Shown here piece by piece: positions 1-8,237 of a stretch of DNA of 64,000 nucleotides (its first letter is position 1; the number at the start of each line of letters is the position of its first letter). Origin of the DNA: Desulfitibacter alkalitolerans DSM 16504 (GTDB taxonomy: Bacteria > Bacillota > DSM-16504 > Desulfitibacterales > Desulfitibacteraceae). Below the pieces are notes generated by a model. That model had not been told where the DNA came from. It saw only the letters and a list, made by a program, of their open reading frames with translations, and did not search any database. Made by a program: the position numbers and the translations under genes. Location: positions 17,894-81,893 of the forward strand of contig NZ_KK211102.1 in the NCBI RefSeq assembly GCF_000620305.1, written 5' to 3'.

Positions 1-582
1 ATTAAATCTACTGAAGGAAGAACATATACCGATCCCAGATTTATAAGTAATGCAAGGGGAGCATTAGCAGCAAACATCCCAACAGGTGCATACCACTTTG
101 CCAGGCCAGACAATAATCCAACCAAACAGGGGGCTATTGAAGAAGCGAAGCATTTTATCAAAACCATGGCAGAAGGCTTTGGGAAAAATAGAGTTGGTGA
201 CATACTTCCGGTTTTGGACTTAGAGGTACCGCCGGCCAAAAAAGACTCCAAAGCAGCTACCCATGAAATTTTAGAGTGGGCTGCCTCATTTGACCGCTAT
301 TTTACAGAGAATACTGGCAGAGCTTTAATGCTTTATACTGGAAGCTATTTTATCAAAGAACATAACAATTTTAATCATCCTGCCCATGGCTTTATCCTTG
401 CTCATATGCCCCTTTGGATTGCAATGTATCCCCATGCAAGGGGTAACCCGGAATATCCTGACAATGCAGGTGGTTGGGCCAGATGGACAGCATGGCAGTA
501 CACCAATTCAGGAAAGGTGAAAGGCATCAAGGGAAATGTTGATTTAAACTGGGCTGTGCCAGATCTGATTAGGAGCTGCTAG
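1..582 (+). CDS. Glycoside hydrolase family 25 lysozyme, C-terminal part (5' end outside window)
   Basis: The reading frame is open from the first base, so the gene starts upstream of the window. The visible 193 residues show GH25 (Lyz-like muramidase) features: KSTEG near the start, GAYHFARP around residue 36, VLDLEVPP near residue 72 carrying the acidic residues of the TIM-barrel active site, and WARWTAWQYTNSG near the end. GH25 enzymes cleave the MurNAc-GlcNAc bond of peptidoglycan. The protein stops directly after the catalytic barrel at 580-582, with no C-terminal wall-binding domain; anything N-terminal cannot be seen. No link to the downstream bza operon is evident, since a separate promoter follows. 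Confidence 0.9.
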   Translation: MKSTEGRTYTDPRFISNARGALAANIPTGAYHFARPDNNPTKQGAIEEAKHFIKTMAEGFGKNRVGDILPVLDLEVPPAKKDSKAATHEILEWAASFDRYFTENTGRALMLYTGSYFIKEHNNFNHPAHGFILAHMPLWIAMYPHARGNPEYPDNAGGWARWTAWQYTNSGKVKGIKGNVDLNWAVPDLIRSC

Positions 583-733
583 TACTTATCCTATGTGCAT
601 CTTAACCTGCTTCATCTTCCCAGAATAGAGCTCTGGCTCCATCAAATCTAATAATAATTCTATTCATCTTAAGTATTTGTTGGGCAGGCATAACGAACAT
701 CTGGAAGGTGATAGGAAAAATAATAGAAATTTC

Positions 734-762
734 TTGACATTTCCAGTAGTGGAAATTAAAAT
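734..762 (+). promoter_or_regulatory. Sigma-A-type promoter of the bza operon
   Basis: TTGACA at 734-739, a 17-bp spacer and TAAAAT at 757-762. It lies about 30 bp before the start of the cobalamin riboswitch, the spacing expected for a promoter driving that leader. Confidence 0.75.
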
Positions 763-789
763 GTTGATAAAGTTAATAAACTGCTATGT

Positions 790-1010
790 GCAAATTGGTG
801 CCTCCAGATGGAGGTCAAAAGGGAATTGGGTGCAAGTCCCAAACGGTCCCGCCACTGTAACCGGAGAGCTGCTTTACAAATATCCACTGTTCTTCACGCC
901 CTTTGGGATAAGGAGAATGGGAAGGAGTAAAGCCGCAATGATACGGAAGTCAGGAAACCTGCCTGTTTGCAAGAGGAAAGTCTCTCGGGAATAGAGACAG
1001 ACAACTGCAG
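790..1010 (+). promoter_or_regulatory. Cobalamin (B12) riboswitch
   Basis: The leader contains the two hallmark conserved blocks of the cobalamin aptamer: GCCACTGTAACCGGAG (851-866) and the AGTCAGGAAACCTGCC box near 948-963. The upstream part (TTGGTGCC, then GGGTGCAAGTCCC) also fits the family. It precedes a terminator and the bza operon, so high cobamide levels should switch off synthesis of the lower ligand. The exact ends of the aptamer are estimated. Confidence 0.95.
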
Positions 1011-1026
1011 CATTGAGGATGATGGT

Positions 1027-1075
1027 AAAGTCTTCAGCCAGATTTTTATTTTGGCTGGGGACTTTTATTTTTTCT
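1027..1075 (+). terminator. Riboswitch-controlled intrinsic terminator
   Basis: A 14-bp stem (1027-1040 pairs with 1052-1065, two G-U pairs) is followed by a T-rich run, TATTTTTTCT. It sits between the cobalamin aptamer and bzaA and is the likely expression platform, acting by premature termination when the ligand is bound. Confidence 0.85.
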
Positions 1076-1124
1076 ATCTAAGGTTGGGGACTTTTTAATA
1101 TTAAAAACCAAGGAGGTAAAAGCA

Positions 1125-2426
1125 ATGTCTTTACTGAGAAATGCTCAAAATGGTATTGTCACCAGAGAAATGGAGCAGGTGGCAGCACAAGAAAAAGTCA
1201 GTCCTGAATTTATCAGACAGGGAGTAGCTGAAGGTAAAATTGTCATACTTAAAAATGCTAATCACACTAATGCAGTACCCCTGGCAGTAGGTGCCGGACT
1301 TAAAACCAAGGTTAGTGCAAGTGTAGGTCTATATGGGAAAGATGCAAGTATTGAAAATGAATTGGAAAAAATCAGGGCAGCTGTTGATGCCGGCACAGAT
1401 GCCATAATGGACTTGAGTGTAACAGGTGAGATTGATGCAATGCGTAAGGAAGTTTTATCTGCAGTTTCTAAACCGGTAGGTACACTTCCCTTATATCAGG
1501 CCCTTGCTAATGCTGGTATTAAATATGGATCATCTCTTAAAATGACAGCAGATGATCTTTTTGAAGTAATTGAAGCTCAAGCGGCTGAAGGAGTGGCCTT
1601 TTTAGCACTTCATTGTGGCACCACCATGGCTATTATAGAGCGTGCAAAAAGAGAAGGTAGAATTGATCCCCTTGTAAGCTACGGAGGATCTCATCTCATA
1701 GGGTGGATGGTACATAACCAGAGGGAAAATCCCTTATATGAATACTTTGACAGGGTTCTGGAAATTGCCAAGAACTACGATGTAGCTCTAAGCTTTGCTG
1801 ACAGCATGAGACCTGGCTGCCTGGCTGATTCCTTAGACGGTGCACAGGTTCAAGAATTGGTAGTACTGGGGGAACTGGTACAAAGAACAAGAGATGCTGG
1901 TGTTCAGGTTATGGTTAAGGGCCCAGGACATGTTCCACTTAACCAGATAAAAACGACCATTGAACTTCAGAAGGGACTATGTAAAAATGCTCCATATTTT
2001 GTATTTGGTCCCCTTGTAACGGATACAGGTGTGGGTCATGATCACATAAGTGCAGCCATTGGCGGTGCAGTAAGCTCATGGGCCGGTGCAGACTTCATCT
2101 GTTATGTAACACCTGCCGAGCATCTTGGTATTCCCAATGCTAATCAGGTTCGAGAAGGAGTAGTAGCTGCCCGTATTGCTGCCCACTGTGGGGACCTGGC
2201 CAAGGGAATGCCTGCTGCTGTAAACTGGGATCTTGAGATGTCCATTGCCAGAAAAGCCCTTGACTGGGATAAACAGATTTCCCTGGCCATTGATCCTACT
2301 ACCGCAAAACTAATCTGGAAAGAAAGAAGTGATGATTTCTCCTCCAAATGCAGCATGTGCGGACAATACTGTGCCATGGAGATAATCTCCAAGTATTTAA
2401 ATACTGATACTAAACATGCATGCTAA
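1125..2426 (+). CDS. bzaA: 5-hydroxybenzimidazole synthase subunit BzaA (ThiC paralogue)
   Basis: This 433-residue protein is a ThiC-family radical-SAM enzyme. It has the long TIM-barrel core with motifs such as VMVKGPGHVPLNQIKTT (about residues 263-279) and YVTPAEHLGIPN (about 327-338). The C-terminal iron-sulfur motif is CSMCGQYC, spaced CX2CX3C, one residue shorter than the CX2CX4C of ThiC. BzaA and BzaB are known to act together to turn aminoimidazole ribotide (AIR) into 5-hydroxybenzimidazole. A second ThiC paralogue, the bzaCDE genes and a B12 riboswitch rule out a thiamine role. The start has AAGGAGG eight bases upstream. The A/B labels follow operon order and could be swapped. Confidence 0.9.
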   Translation: MSLLRNAQNGIVTREMEQVAAQEKVSPEFIRQGVAEGKIVILKNANHTNAVPLAVGAGLKTKVSASVGLYGKDASIENELEKIRAAVDAGTDAIMDLSVTGEIDAMRKEVLSAVSKPVGTLPLYQALANAGIKYGSSLKMTADDLFEVIEAQAAEGVAFLALHCGTTMAIIERAKREGRIDPLVSYGGSHLIGWMVHNQRENPLYEYFDRVLEIAKNYDVALSFADSMRPGCLADSLDGAQVQELVVLGELVQRTRDAGVQVMVKGPGHVPLNQIKTTIELQKGLCKNAPYFVFGPLVTDTGVGHDHISAAIGGAVSSWAGADFICYVTPAEHLGIPNANQVREGVVAARIAAHCGDLAKGMPAAVNWDLEMSIARKALDWDKQISLAIDPTTAKLIWKERSDDFSSKCSMCGQYCAMEIISKYLNTDTKHAC

Positions 2427-2561
2427 ATGTAGCTCTTAATATTAGAAGAAATTATTATTTATGATAAATTCCACGGTTTAAATAAATGGCTAAGAGGTCG
2501 TTGTACTCTCAGATATGAAATGCATGTTTAAATAGTTAGTTAAAAGAAGGGGTGATTAATA

Positions 2562-3848
2562 ATGACTCAAATGTTAAAAGCACGAGCTGGAAAAATCACT
2601 GAAGAAATGGAAAAAGTAGCTATTCAGGAAAATGTAGATGTTAAATTCATTCGTCAAGGTGTTGCCGAGGGAACAATTGTTATCCCTAAAAACAAGAACC
2701 GCAGCCGTTCCAGGATTTGTGGAATTGGCAAGGGATTAGATATTAAAGTAAATGCTCTTATAGGCACTTCAAGTGATAGGTCTCAGGCTGAAATGGAAGC
2801 TAGAAAGCTAAAAGCCGCCGAGGAAGCAGGATGCAACTCCTTCATGGATTTGAGTACAGGCGGAGATATTGATGCCATGAGAAGACAGACCCTGTCCCTG
2901 GCAAGGGTGGCTGTAGGAAGTGTACCTCTCTATCAGGCTGGAGTTGAAGCCATTCATAAATATGGAAGCGTGGTGGAAATGAGACCTGATGACATACTTG
3001 ACACAATTGAAAAACAAGCAGCTGACGGCCTTGATTTTATGGCTATTCACAGTGCCTTGAGCTTAGATGTGCTGAAAACCCTTCAAAAAACCGGCAGGGT
3101 TACTGAAGTGGTCAGCCGTGGAGGTTCCTTCCTAACAGGTTGGATGTTTCACAACCAAAAGGAAAATCCGCTACTAGAACATTTTGACCGCCTGCTGGCA
3201 ATTATGAAGGAGTATGATGTAGTTTTTAGTGTTGGAGACGCAGTTCGACCAGGTTGTACTGCTGATTCTCTTGACCAGGTGCAGCTTAAGGGATTGATGC
3301 TGGCCGGCGATCTAGTAAAAAGAGCATTGGAAGCTGGAGTACAAGTTATGGTGGAAGGTCCAGGCCATGTTCCCTTAAACCATATTGAGTCCACCATTCT
3401 TCTTCAAAAAAGACTCTGCTATAATGTTCCCTATTATGTTCTGGGATTTTTGGCTGCAGACATAGCACCTGGTTATGACCATATTACCGGTGCAATTGGA
3501 GGAGCTTATGCAGCAATGTGCGGTGCTGATTTCTTGTGTTATTTGACTCCTGCCGAACATCTGGGTCTGCCAAATGAGGAGGATGTTAGAACAGGTGTAA
3601 AAGCTATCAAGATAGCAGCTCAAGCAGCGGATATTGCAAGGGGAAGAAAAGGTGCATGGGATAGAAATCTGCAAATGGCAAAAGCCAGGGTTGCCCTTGA
3701 TATGGATAAACAAATTGAACTTGCTCTAAACTCCAGCAGCCTACTGGAAGCAAGAGCCAAAAACAAAGGTAATGCTCCCTGTGTTTGCGCTGTATGTGGT
3801 CCTGATTGTGCAGCTGCCGCTGCTGCCAGATATTTTGGCATTGGCTAG
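2562..3848 (+). CDS. bzaB: 5-hydroxybenzimidazole synthase subunit BzaB (ThiC paralogue)
   Basis: A 428-residue ThiC-family protein, clearly a divergent paralogue of the gene just upstream: both begin with a KITEEMEKVA-like stretch and share FIRQGVAEG, the VMVEGPGHVPLNHIEST block and YLTPAEHLGLPN. The C-terminal cluster motif is CAVCGPDC (CX2CX3C) followed by an alanine-rich tail. With BzaA it is expected to form 5-hydroxybenzimidazole from AIR under anaerobic conditions. The 135-bp gap after bzaA contains no clear terminator, so the two are probably cotranscribed. The ribosome site is AAGGGGTG before ATG. Confidence 0.9.
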   Translation: MTQMLKARAGKITEEMEKVAIQENVDVKFIRQGVAEGTIVIPKNKNRSRSRICGIGKGLDIKVNALIGTSSDRSQAEMEARKLKAAEEAGCNSFMDLSTGGDIDAMRRQTLSLARVAVGSVPLYQAGVEAIHKYGSVVEMRPDDILDTIEKQAADGLDFMAIHSALSLDVLKTLQKTGRVTEVVSRGGSFLTGWMFHNQKENPLLEHFDRLLAIMKEYDVVFSVGDAVRPGCTADSLDQVQLKGLMLAGDLVKRALEAGVQVMVEGPGHVPLNHIESTILLQKRLCYNVPYYVLGFLAADIAPGYDHITGAIGGAYAAMCGADFLCYLTPAEHLGLPNEEDVRTGVKAIKIAAQAADIARGRKGAWDRNLQMAKARVALDMDKQIELALNSSSLLEARAKNKGNAPCVCAVCGPDCAAAAAARYFGIG

Positions 3849-3904
3849 CAGGGGAATAAGCAGGTTTGTCCCTTTTCCAGCCAAATCAAATGGGGGGAGA
3901 TTGT

Positions 3905-5299
3905 ATGTTTAGTAGAATTCTTCATGATAAGCCTAAAGAAGAATGTGGTGTATTTGGCATCTATGCCCCCGGTATAGATGTAGATGCCGCTCAGCTAACA
4001 TATTATGGCCTCTATGCCCTACAGCACCGGGGACAGGATAGTGCCGGAATAGCCGTGTCCAATAGTCAAAGCATTAATGTCCATAAAGGTCTGGGCCTGG
4101 TTGCCCAAGTTTTTAATGAAAATAATCTAAAGCAGCTAAAGGGAAGCATGGCCGTTGGTCATGTTCGTTACTCGACTACCGGTGCCAGCTCACTTGAAAA
4201 TGCTCAACCTGTTATTTCCAGGTTTTCTGATAAAACCCTTTGCCTTGCACATAATGGAAACCTAACTAATACTAATGAGCTGCGTCAGCATTTGGCTAAG
4301 AATAAGGTCTTCTTTCAAACAACTAGTGATAGTGAAATTATACTGCAATTGATTAGCCAAAACAGTACACTTTCACTAACAGAAGCTGTCAAGATGACAA
4401 TGCACCAGATTAAGGGTGCTTATTCCCTGGTAATTATGACAGAAAACCAGTTAATTGGTGCAAGAGATCCTAAGGGTATGCGGCCCTTATGTTTTGGGAC
4501 CTTGGGAGAAGGTTATGTACTGGCTTCTGAATCCTGTGCATTAGACGCTGTTGGGGCACAATTTAGCAGGGATGTAAAACCTGGAGAGATAATTACCATA
4601 GATCAAGCTGGGATAAAGTCCACGCAATTTCCTCTTTCAAGTCAACGGAGCCTGTGTATTTTTGAGTATATCTATCTGGCTCGTGTGGACAGTGTTATAG
4701 ATGGGGAATCTGTAAACCAGGTGCGTCGAAATCTGGGTAAAGCCCTGGCTCAAGAATATTTTATCCATGCTGATATGGTGATACCTGTACCTGATTCAGG
4801 AATTACTTCAGCCCTGGGATATACAGAAGAGTCAGGCCTTCCCTACAAGGAAGGTTTAACAAAAAACAGGTATGCCGGACGCACCTTCATTCAACCAGGT
4901 CAAGAACTGCGCGAACTTGGGGTAAAGCTTAAATTTAACCCTATAAAGGATATTTTAAAGGGTCAAGGAATAGTAATGGTGGATGATTCTCTAGTACGTG
5001 GTACCACATGCCGTCAAATTGTCAAAATGCTGCGGCAGGCTGGAGTTATGGAAGTACATTTATTGGTTGCTTCTCCCCCCATTCTCTGTCCATGTTATTA
5101 CGGCATAGACATTGCCTCCCCCGATCAGTTGGTGGCAGCCCGTTTCAATCAAGAAGAGATAAGACGTTTTATTGGAGCAGATAGTCTCCACTATCTAAGT
5201 TTAAACGGCCTTTTTTCTGCTTTGAAAGCCCCCAGGGAGGAATTCTGTTCAGCTTGCTTTAACGGCACCTATCCTACAGAAATGGCACGCTCCATATGA
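3905..5299 (+). CDS. purF: Amidophosphoribosyltransferase (PurF)
   Basis: PurF makes phosphoribosylamine from PRPP and glutamine, the first step towards AIR. Starting at ATG 3905 (GGGGGAG just upstream) the protein has 464 residues: a 13-residue propeptide and then the nucleophile Cys in EECGVFGIY, the Ntn glutaminase domain, and the PRPP loop VMVDDSLVRGTT near residue 358. Cysteines in CPCYYG and CSACFNG match the iron-sulfur type known from Bacillus. Upstream in-frame alternative starts (TTG at 3866, ATG at 3890) would lengthen the propeptide and lack good ribosome sites. It lies 56 bp after bzaB inside the lower-ligand operon, suggesting it boosts AIR supply. It may be the only purF or a dedicated copy; the window cannot tell. 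Confidence 0.93.
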   Translation: MFSRILHDKPKEECGVFGIYAPGIDVDAAQLTYYGLYALQHRGQDSAGIAVSNSQSINVHKGLGLVAQVFNENNLKQLKGSMAVGHVRYSTTGASSLENAQPVISRFSDKTLCLAHNGNLTNTNELRQHLAKNKVFFQTTSDSEIILQLISQNSTLSLTEAVKMTMHQIKGAYSLVIMTENQLIGARDPKGMRPLCFGTLGEGYVLASESCALDAVGAQFSRDVKPGEIITIDQAGIKSTQFPLSSQRSLCIFEYIYLARVDSVIDGESVNQVRRNLGKALAQEYFIHADMVIPVPDSGITSALGYTEESGLPYKEGLTKNRYAGRTFIQPGQELRELGVKLKFNPIKDILKGQGIVMVDDSLVRGTTCRQIVKMLRQAGVMEVHLLVASPPILCPCYYGIDIASPDQLVAARFNQEEIRRFIGADSLHYLSLNGLFSALKAPREEFCSACFNGTYPTEMARSI

Positions 5300-5363
5300 G
5301 CCAAGGGGCAGGGATATGGAGACGGGAGGCAATCGTGGAGATGGATGAAAGGAGCAGGTTTAT

Positions 5364-6905
5364 TTGTTCAGATATGATCCCCAAGGCTCCGGTCCCCAGT
5401 ACTTAGAAAATCTGGCCACCGGATACTGGTTTTCAGAGGTGCTATTTGCAGCCATTGAATTGGATATTTTTTCACTACTTGAACCCAACGGGAAAACTCT
5501 AGCCGAAGCTGCAGATAGATTAGGTAGTGACACTAAAGCATTGGAACGCTACCTGCATGCTTTATGCTCTCTAGGGCTCCTAGATAGGTACGAAAATACC
5601 TATTTTAACACCAGGATTTCTTCAGACTACCTTGTCAAGGGCAAGGAATATTACCAGGGAGATTCTATTCTTTGGCGCAAATATTTAACAGCTTACTGGC
5701 AGGATCTCAGAAAGTGTATTGAAACAGGCGGAAAGATTGATTTCTCCGGAAATGACCAGTCTGATTCTGAAGACCTGAAATCAAGAATTGGAAAATATAT
5801 TACTGCCATGGATAATGTTGCCCGGGTAAAGGTGAAAGAAATTACACCCATGTTTAAGGGTCTTTTTGTAAGTGGTCATATTTTGGATATTGGCGCAGGC
5901 TCAGGGGCCATATCTGCAGGCTTTTTAAAAGAATTTCCTGATATGAAAGCTACCCTTGTGGATATCCCCCAGGTTTTGAGCTACACAAGGGAACTTGTGA
6001 CAATTCGGGGGTTTAATGAAAATATTTCCTATTGTGCAACCAATATTTTAGAAGAGTGGCCTTTTAAAAAAGGTCAGCATGATCTGGTTATCCTCTCAAA
6101 CATTGTCCATGCTTATTCAGAAAATGAAATAACACATATTTTGAAATCTGCTGCAGAATGTCTTATGCCAGGCGGCTTCCTGCTGGTGCACGATTTCTTT
6201 TTGGAGCATTTCTCTGAAAGGGCTGCCCTTTTTGACATAAACATGTTGATTAATACATATAACGGTAAGGTTTTTGCTGGAAAATGGATTATACAACAGC
6301 TGAGAGAATATGGTCTTTATGCTGCTAATATCATTCCTCTAAAGACTGATACTGCTGTAATCATTGGATCAGGCAGCAAGGATAGCTTGGAAGGCCTATC
6401 TCTAGATAAAAAAGCTGCTTTGCTCAGGGAAATAAAGGATCTGGGATTTAAGGAAGCCTGTTCAATTTCCATGAAATCTATCCATGTTCCTGACTGGACA
6501 CCTGTAAAATGTCGGTTTGGATGCAGCAGCTTTGGAAAGCTCAGCTGTCCGCCAAACACTCCATCTCCTGAAGAAACTAGAAATGTGCTTAAGAACTATA
6601 GCCTGGCACTGCTTCTAGAGGGTGAACCTCCCACTAATACCTTTCAAAGGCTTGTTTTAGAAGCTGAAAAGCAAGCTTTCAAGACAGGGTTTTATAAAGC
6701 TTTTGCCTACTGGGCAGGCCCATGCACCCTTTGTGATGTATGCAGTACCCATGGGCAATGCCGCAGACCCAAGGATAGCAGACCATCTATGGAAGGTGCG
6801 GGTATAGATGTCTTTGCAACAGTCAAGGGTGCAGGCATAGCATTACGAACCCTGGACAGTAAAAATGATTTTTGCAGGTATTTTGCCTTGCTGCTACTGG
6901 AGTGA
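5364..6905 (+). CDS. bzaC: BzaC-type SAM-dependent O-methyltransferase fused to a DUF2284 domain
   Basis: Residues 1-110 form a winged-helix dimerisation domain typical of plant-type and acetylserotonin-like O-methyltransferases. Residues 160-330 carry the SAM site (ILDIGAGSGAISAGF) and LVHDFFLE. BzaC is known to methylate 5-hydroxybenzimidazole to 5-methoxybenzimidazole. Unusually, residues about 345-513 add a cysteine-rich DUF2284-like metal-binding domain (KCRFGCSSFGKLSCPP and GPCTLCDVCSTHGQCRRP). The start is TTG at 5364 with AAAGGAG nine bases upstream; the nearby ATG at 5341 is out of frame. It sits between purF and bzaD. Confidence 0.85.
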   Translation: MFRYDPQGSGPQYLENLATGYWFSEVLFAAIELDIFSLLEPNGKTLAEAADRLGSDTKALERYLHALCSLGLLDRYENTYFNTRISSDYLVKGKEYYQGDSILWRKYLTAYWQDLRKCIETGGKIDFSGNDQSDSEDLKSRIGKYITAMDNVARVKVKEITPMFKGLFVSGHILDIGAGSGAISAGFLKEFPDMKATLVDIPQVLSYTRELVTIRGFNENISYCATNILEEWPFKKGQHDLVILSNIVHAYSENEITHILKSAAECLMPGGFLLVHDFFLEHFSERAALFDINMLINTYNGKVFAGKWIIQQLREYGLYAANIIPLKTDTAVIIGSGSKDSLEGLSLDKKAALLREIKDLGFKEACSISMKSIHVPDWTPVKCRFGCSSFGKLSCPPNTPSPEETRNVLKNYSLALLLEGEPPTNTFQRLVLEAEKQAFKTGFYKAFAYWAGPCTLCDVCSTHGQCRRPKDSRPSMEGAGIDVFATVKGAGIALRTLDSKNDFCRYFALLLLE

Positions 6906-6911
6906 TTGATT

Positions 6912-8237
6912 ATGCGTGTACTGTTAATACAAGCTCTGTCAATGGATGAAGCCTCAGCTGAAAGAGTTTACCCCATAGGGATTGTATCACTTGCAGCTCA
7001 TGTAGAACACAAAGGTTACCAGGTAGAGCTTTTAGATATGAATGTTGAGACGGACCCCTTTGGCTCATTAAAAGAGAAGCTTCTCAGCTTAAAGCCTGAA
7101 GTGGTGGCAGTATCACTTCGCAACATTGATCCTCTAGCAAACAAGACCAGCTCACTCATTCCAAGGTTTATTGTTACTGTTCGTATGGCTGCAAGGCTTT
7201 TGCCAAAGGCGTGGATTATTGCTGGAGGAACTGGCTTTTCCCTTTTCCCAGAAAGGTTGATGCTGGAAATACCTGAAATCCACTATGGTATTATAGGGGA
7301 AGCAGAAATTTCCTTCCCCGCACTGCTTGCCTCATTGGAAAAGCCCTCATCCATAAAGGGATTATGTGTACGCAAGGGTAACAGGGTAATTGCTGCACCT
7401 CCATCTATGGAATTTGACATGAAAAATGACTATCTGCACCCCTCCAGAAAGCTGTTGGACCCAGCTCCCTACTTAAAAGCCAACAGTTATGTTCCAGCCA
7501 TTGGAATTGAGACAAAAAGGGGCTGCCCCTATAACTGTTCTTATTGTGTCTACCCCAATCTCCAGGGGAAAAAGCTGCGCTGTCGTACACCTGAAGGTAT
7601 TGTAGATGAAATTGAATTCTTAATTAAAGAATTTGCTATCCATAGATTCCACTTTAACGACCCTATAGTAAATGCTCCCCTTGGACATTTGGAACAGATT
7701 TGTGAAGAGCTGCTGCATAGAAACCTTCAAATCAAGTGGGGAGGCTTCTTCCGAGAAGATAATATAAATAAAGAAAATGTTAGCCTTTTTGAAAGGGCAG
7801 GCTGTGAGTGCTTTGCCTTTTCCCCTGACGGCCTTTGTCAGGAAGCATTAGATACTCTTAGAAAAAATCTTACTGAGGAAGATATTTTAAAGGCAGCCGA
7901 GCATGTTTCCAAAAGTGATGTGGTAAGTATTTATCATTTCATGGTGAATGTTCCAGGGGAAACAGATGGGACTGTTAAAAAAGGCATTAGGCTTTTGGAA
8001 CGTATCTATGACATTCATGCTTTAAAGAAGAATTTAGGGACAATCATTCTGAATAATATTCGTATTCTGCCTGGTACCCCCATGGAGACCATTGCCCTGG
8101 AGCAGGGAGTTATAGACAATGATACGGACCTGCTTTATCCGACTTACTATAACCCTAAGCCCTTTGATAAATTAAGATACAAGCTGGAGACACTTCATCT
8201 TTGCAGAAATATCTTCACGTGGCAGGAGGTACGGTAA
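6912..8237 (+). CDS. bzaD: BzaD-type B12-binding-domain radical SAM protein
   Basis: This 441-residue protein has an N-terminal cobalamin-binding-like Rossmann domain (residues 1-150) and a radical-SAM core with GCPYNCSYC (CX3CX2C) near residue 200. In the known bza pathway BzaD is required to go from 5-methoxybenzimidazole to 5-methoxy-6-methylbenzimidazole, that is, methylation at C6. ATG 6912 is preferred over TTG 6906, with GGAG upstream. The gene follows the bzaC stop codon by six bases and is directly joined to bzaE. Assignment to BzaD rather than BzaE rests on order. Confidence 0.85.
   Translation: MRVLLIQALSMDEASAERVYPIGIVSLAAHVEHKGYQVELLDMNVETDPFGSLKEKLLSLKPEVVAVSLRNIDPLANKTSSLIPRFIVTVRMAARLLPKAWIIAGGTGFSLFPERLMLEIPEIHYGIIGEAEISFPALLASLEKPSSIKGLCVRKGNRVIAAPPSMEFDMKNDYLHPSRKLLDPAPYLKANSYVPAIGIETKRGCPYNCSYCVYPNLQGKKLRCRTPEGIVDEIEFLIKEFAIHRFHFNDPIVNAPLGHLEQICEELLHRNLQIKWGGFFREDNINKENVSLFERAGCECFAFSPDGLCQEALDTLRKNLTEEDILKAAEHVSKSDVVSIYHFMVNVPGETDGTVKKGIRLLERIYDIHALKKNLGTIILNNIRILPGTPMETIALEQGVIDNDTDLLYPTYYNPKPFDKLRYKLETLHLCRNIFTWQEVR

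Noticed and set aside
677..994. Open frame of 105 codons on the plus strand
   Set aside because: It lies over the promoter and the cobalamin riboswitch, whose conserved bases explain the sequence; no protein family likeness.
1125..3848. Thiamine synthesis genes thiC
   Set aside because: Two paralogues with bzaCDE behind a cobalamin, not TPP, riboswitch indicate lower-ligand synthesis.
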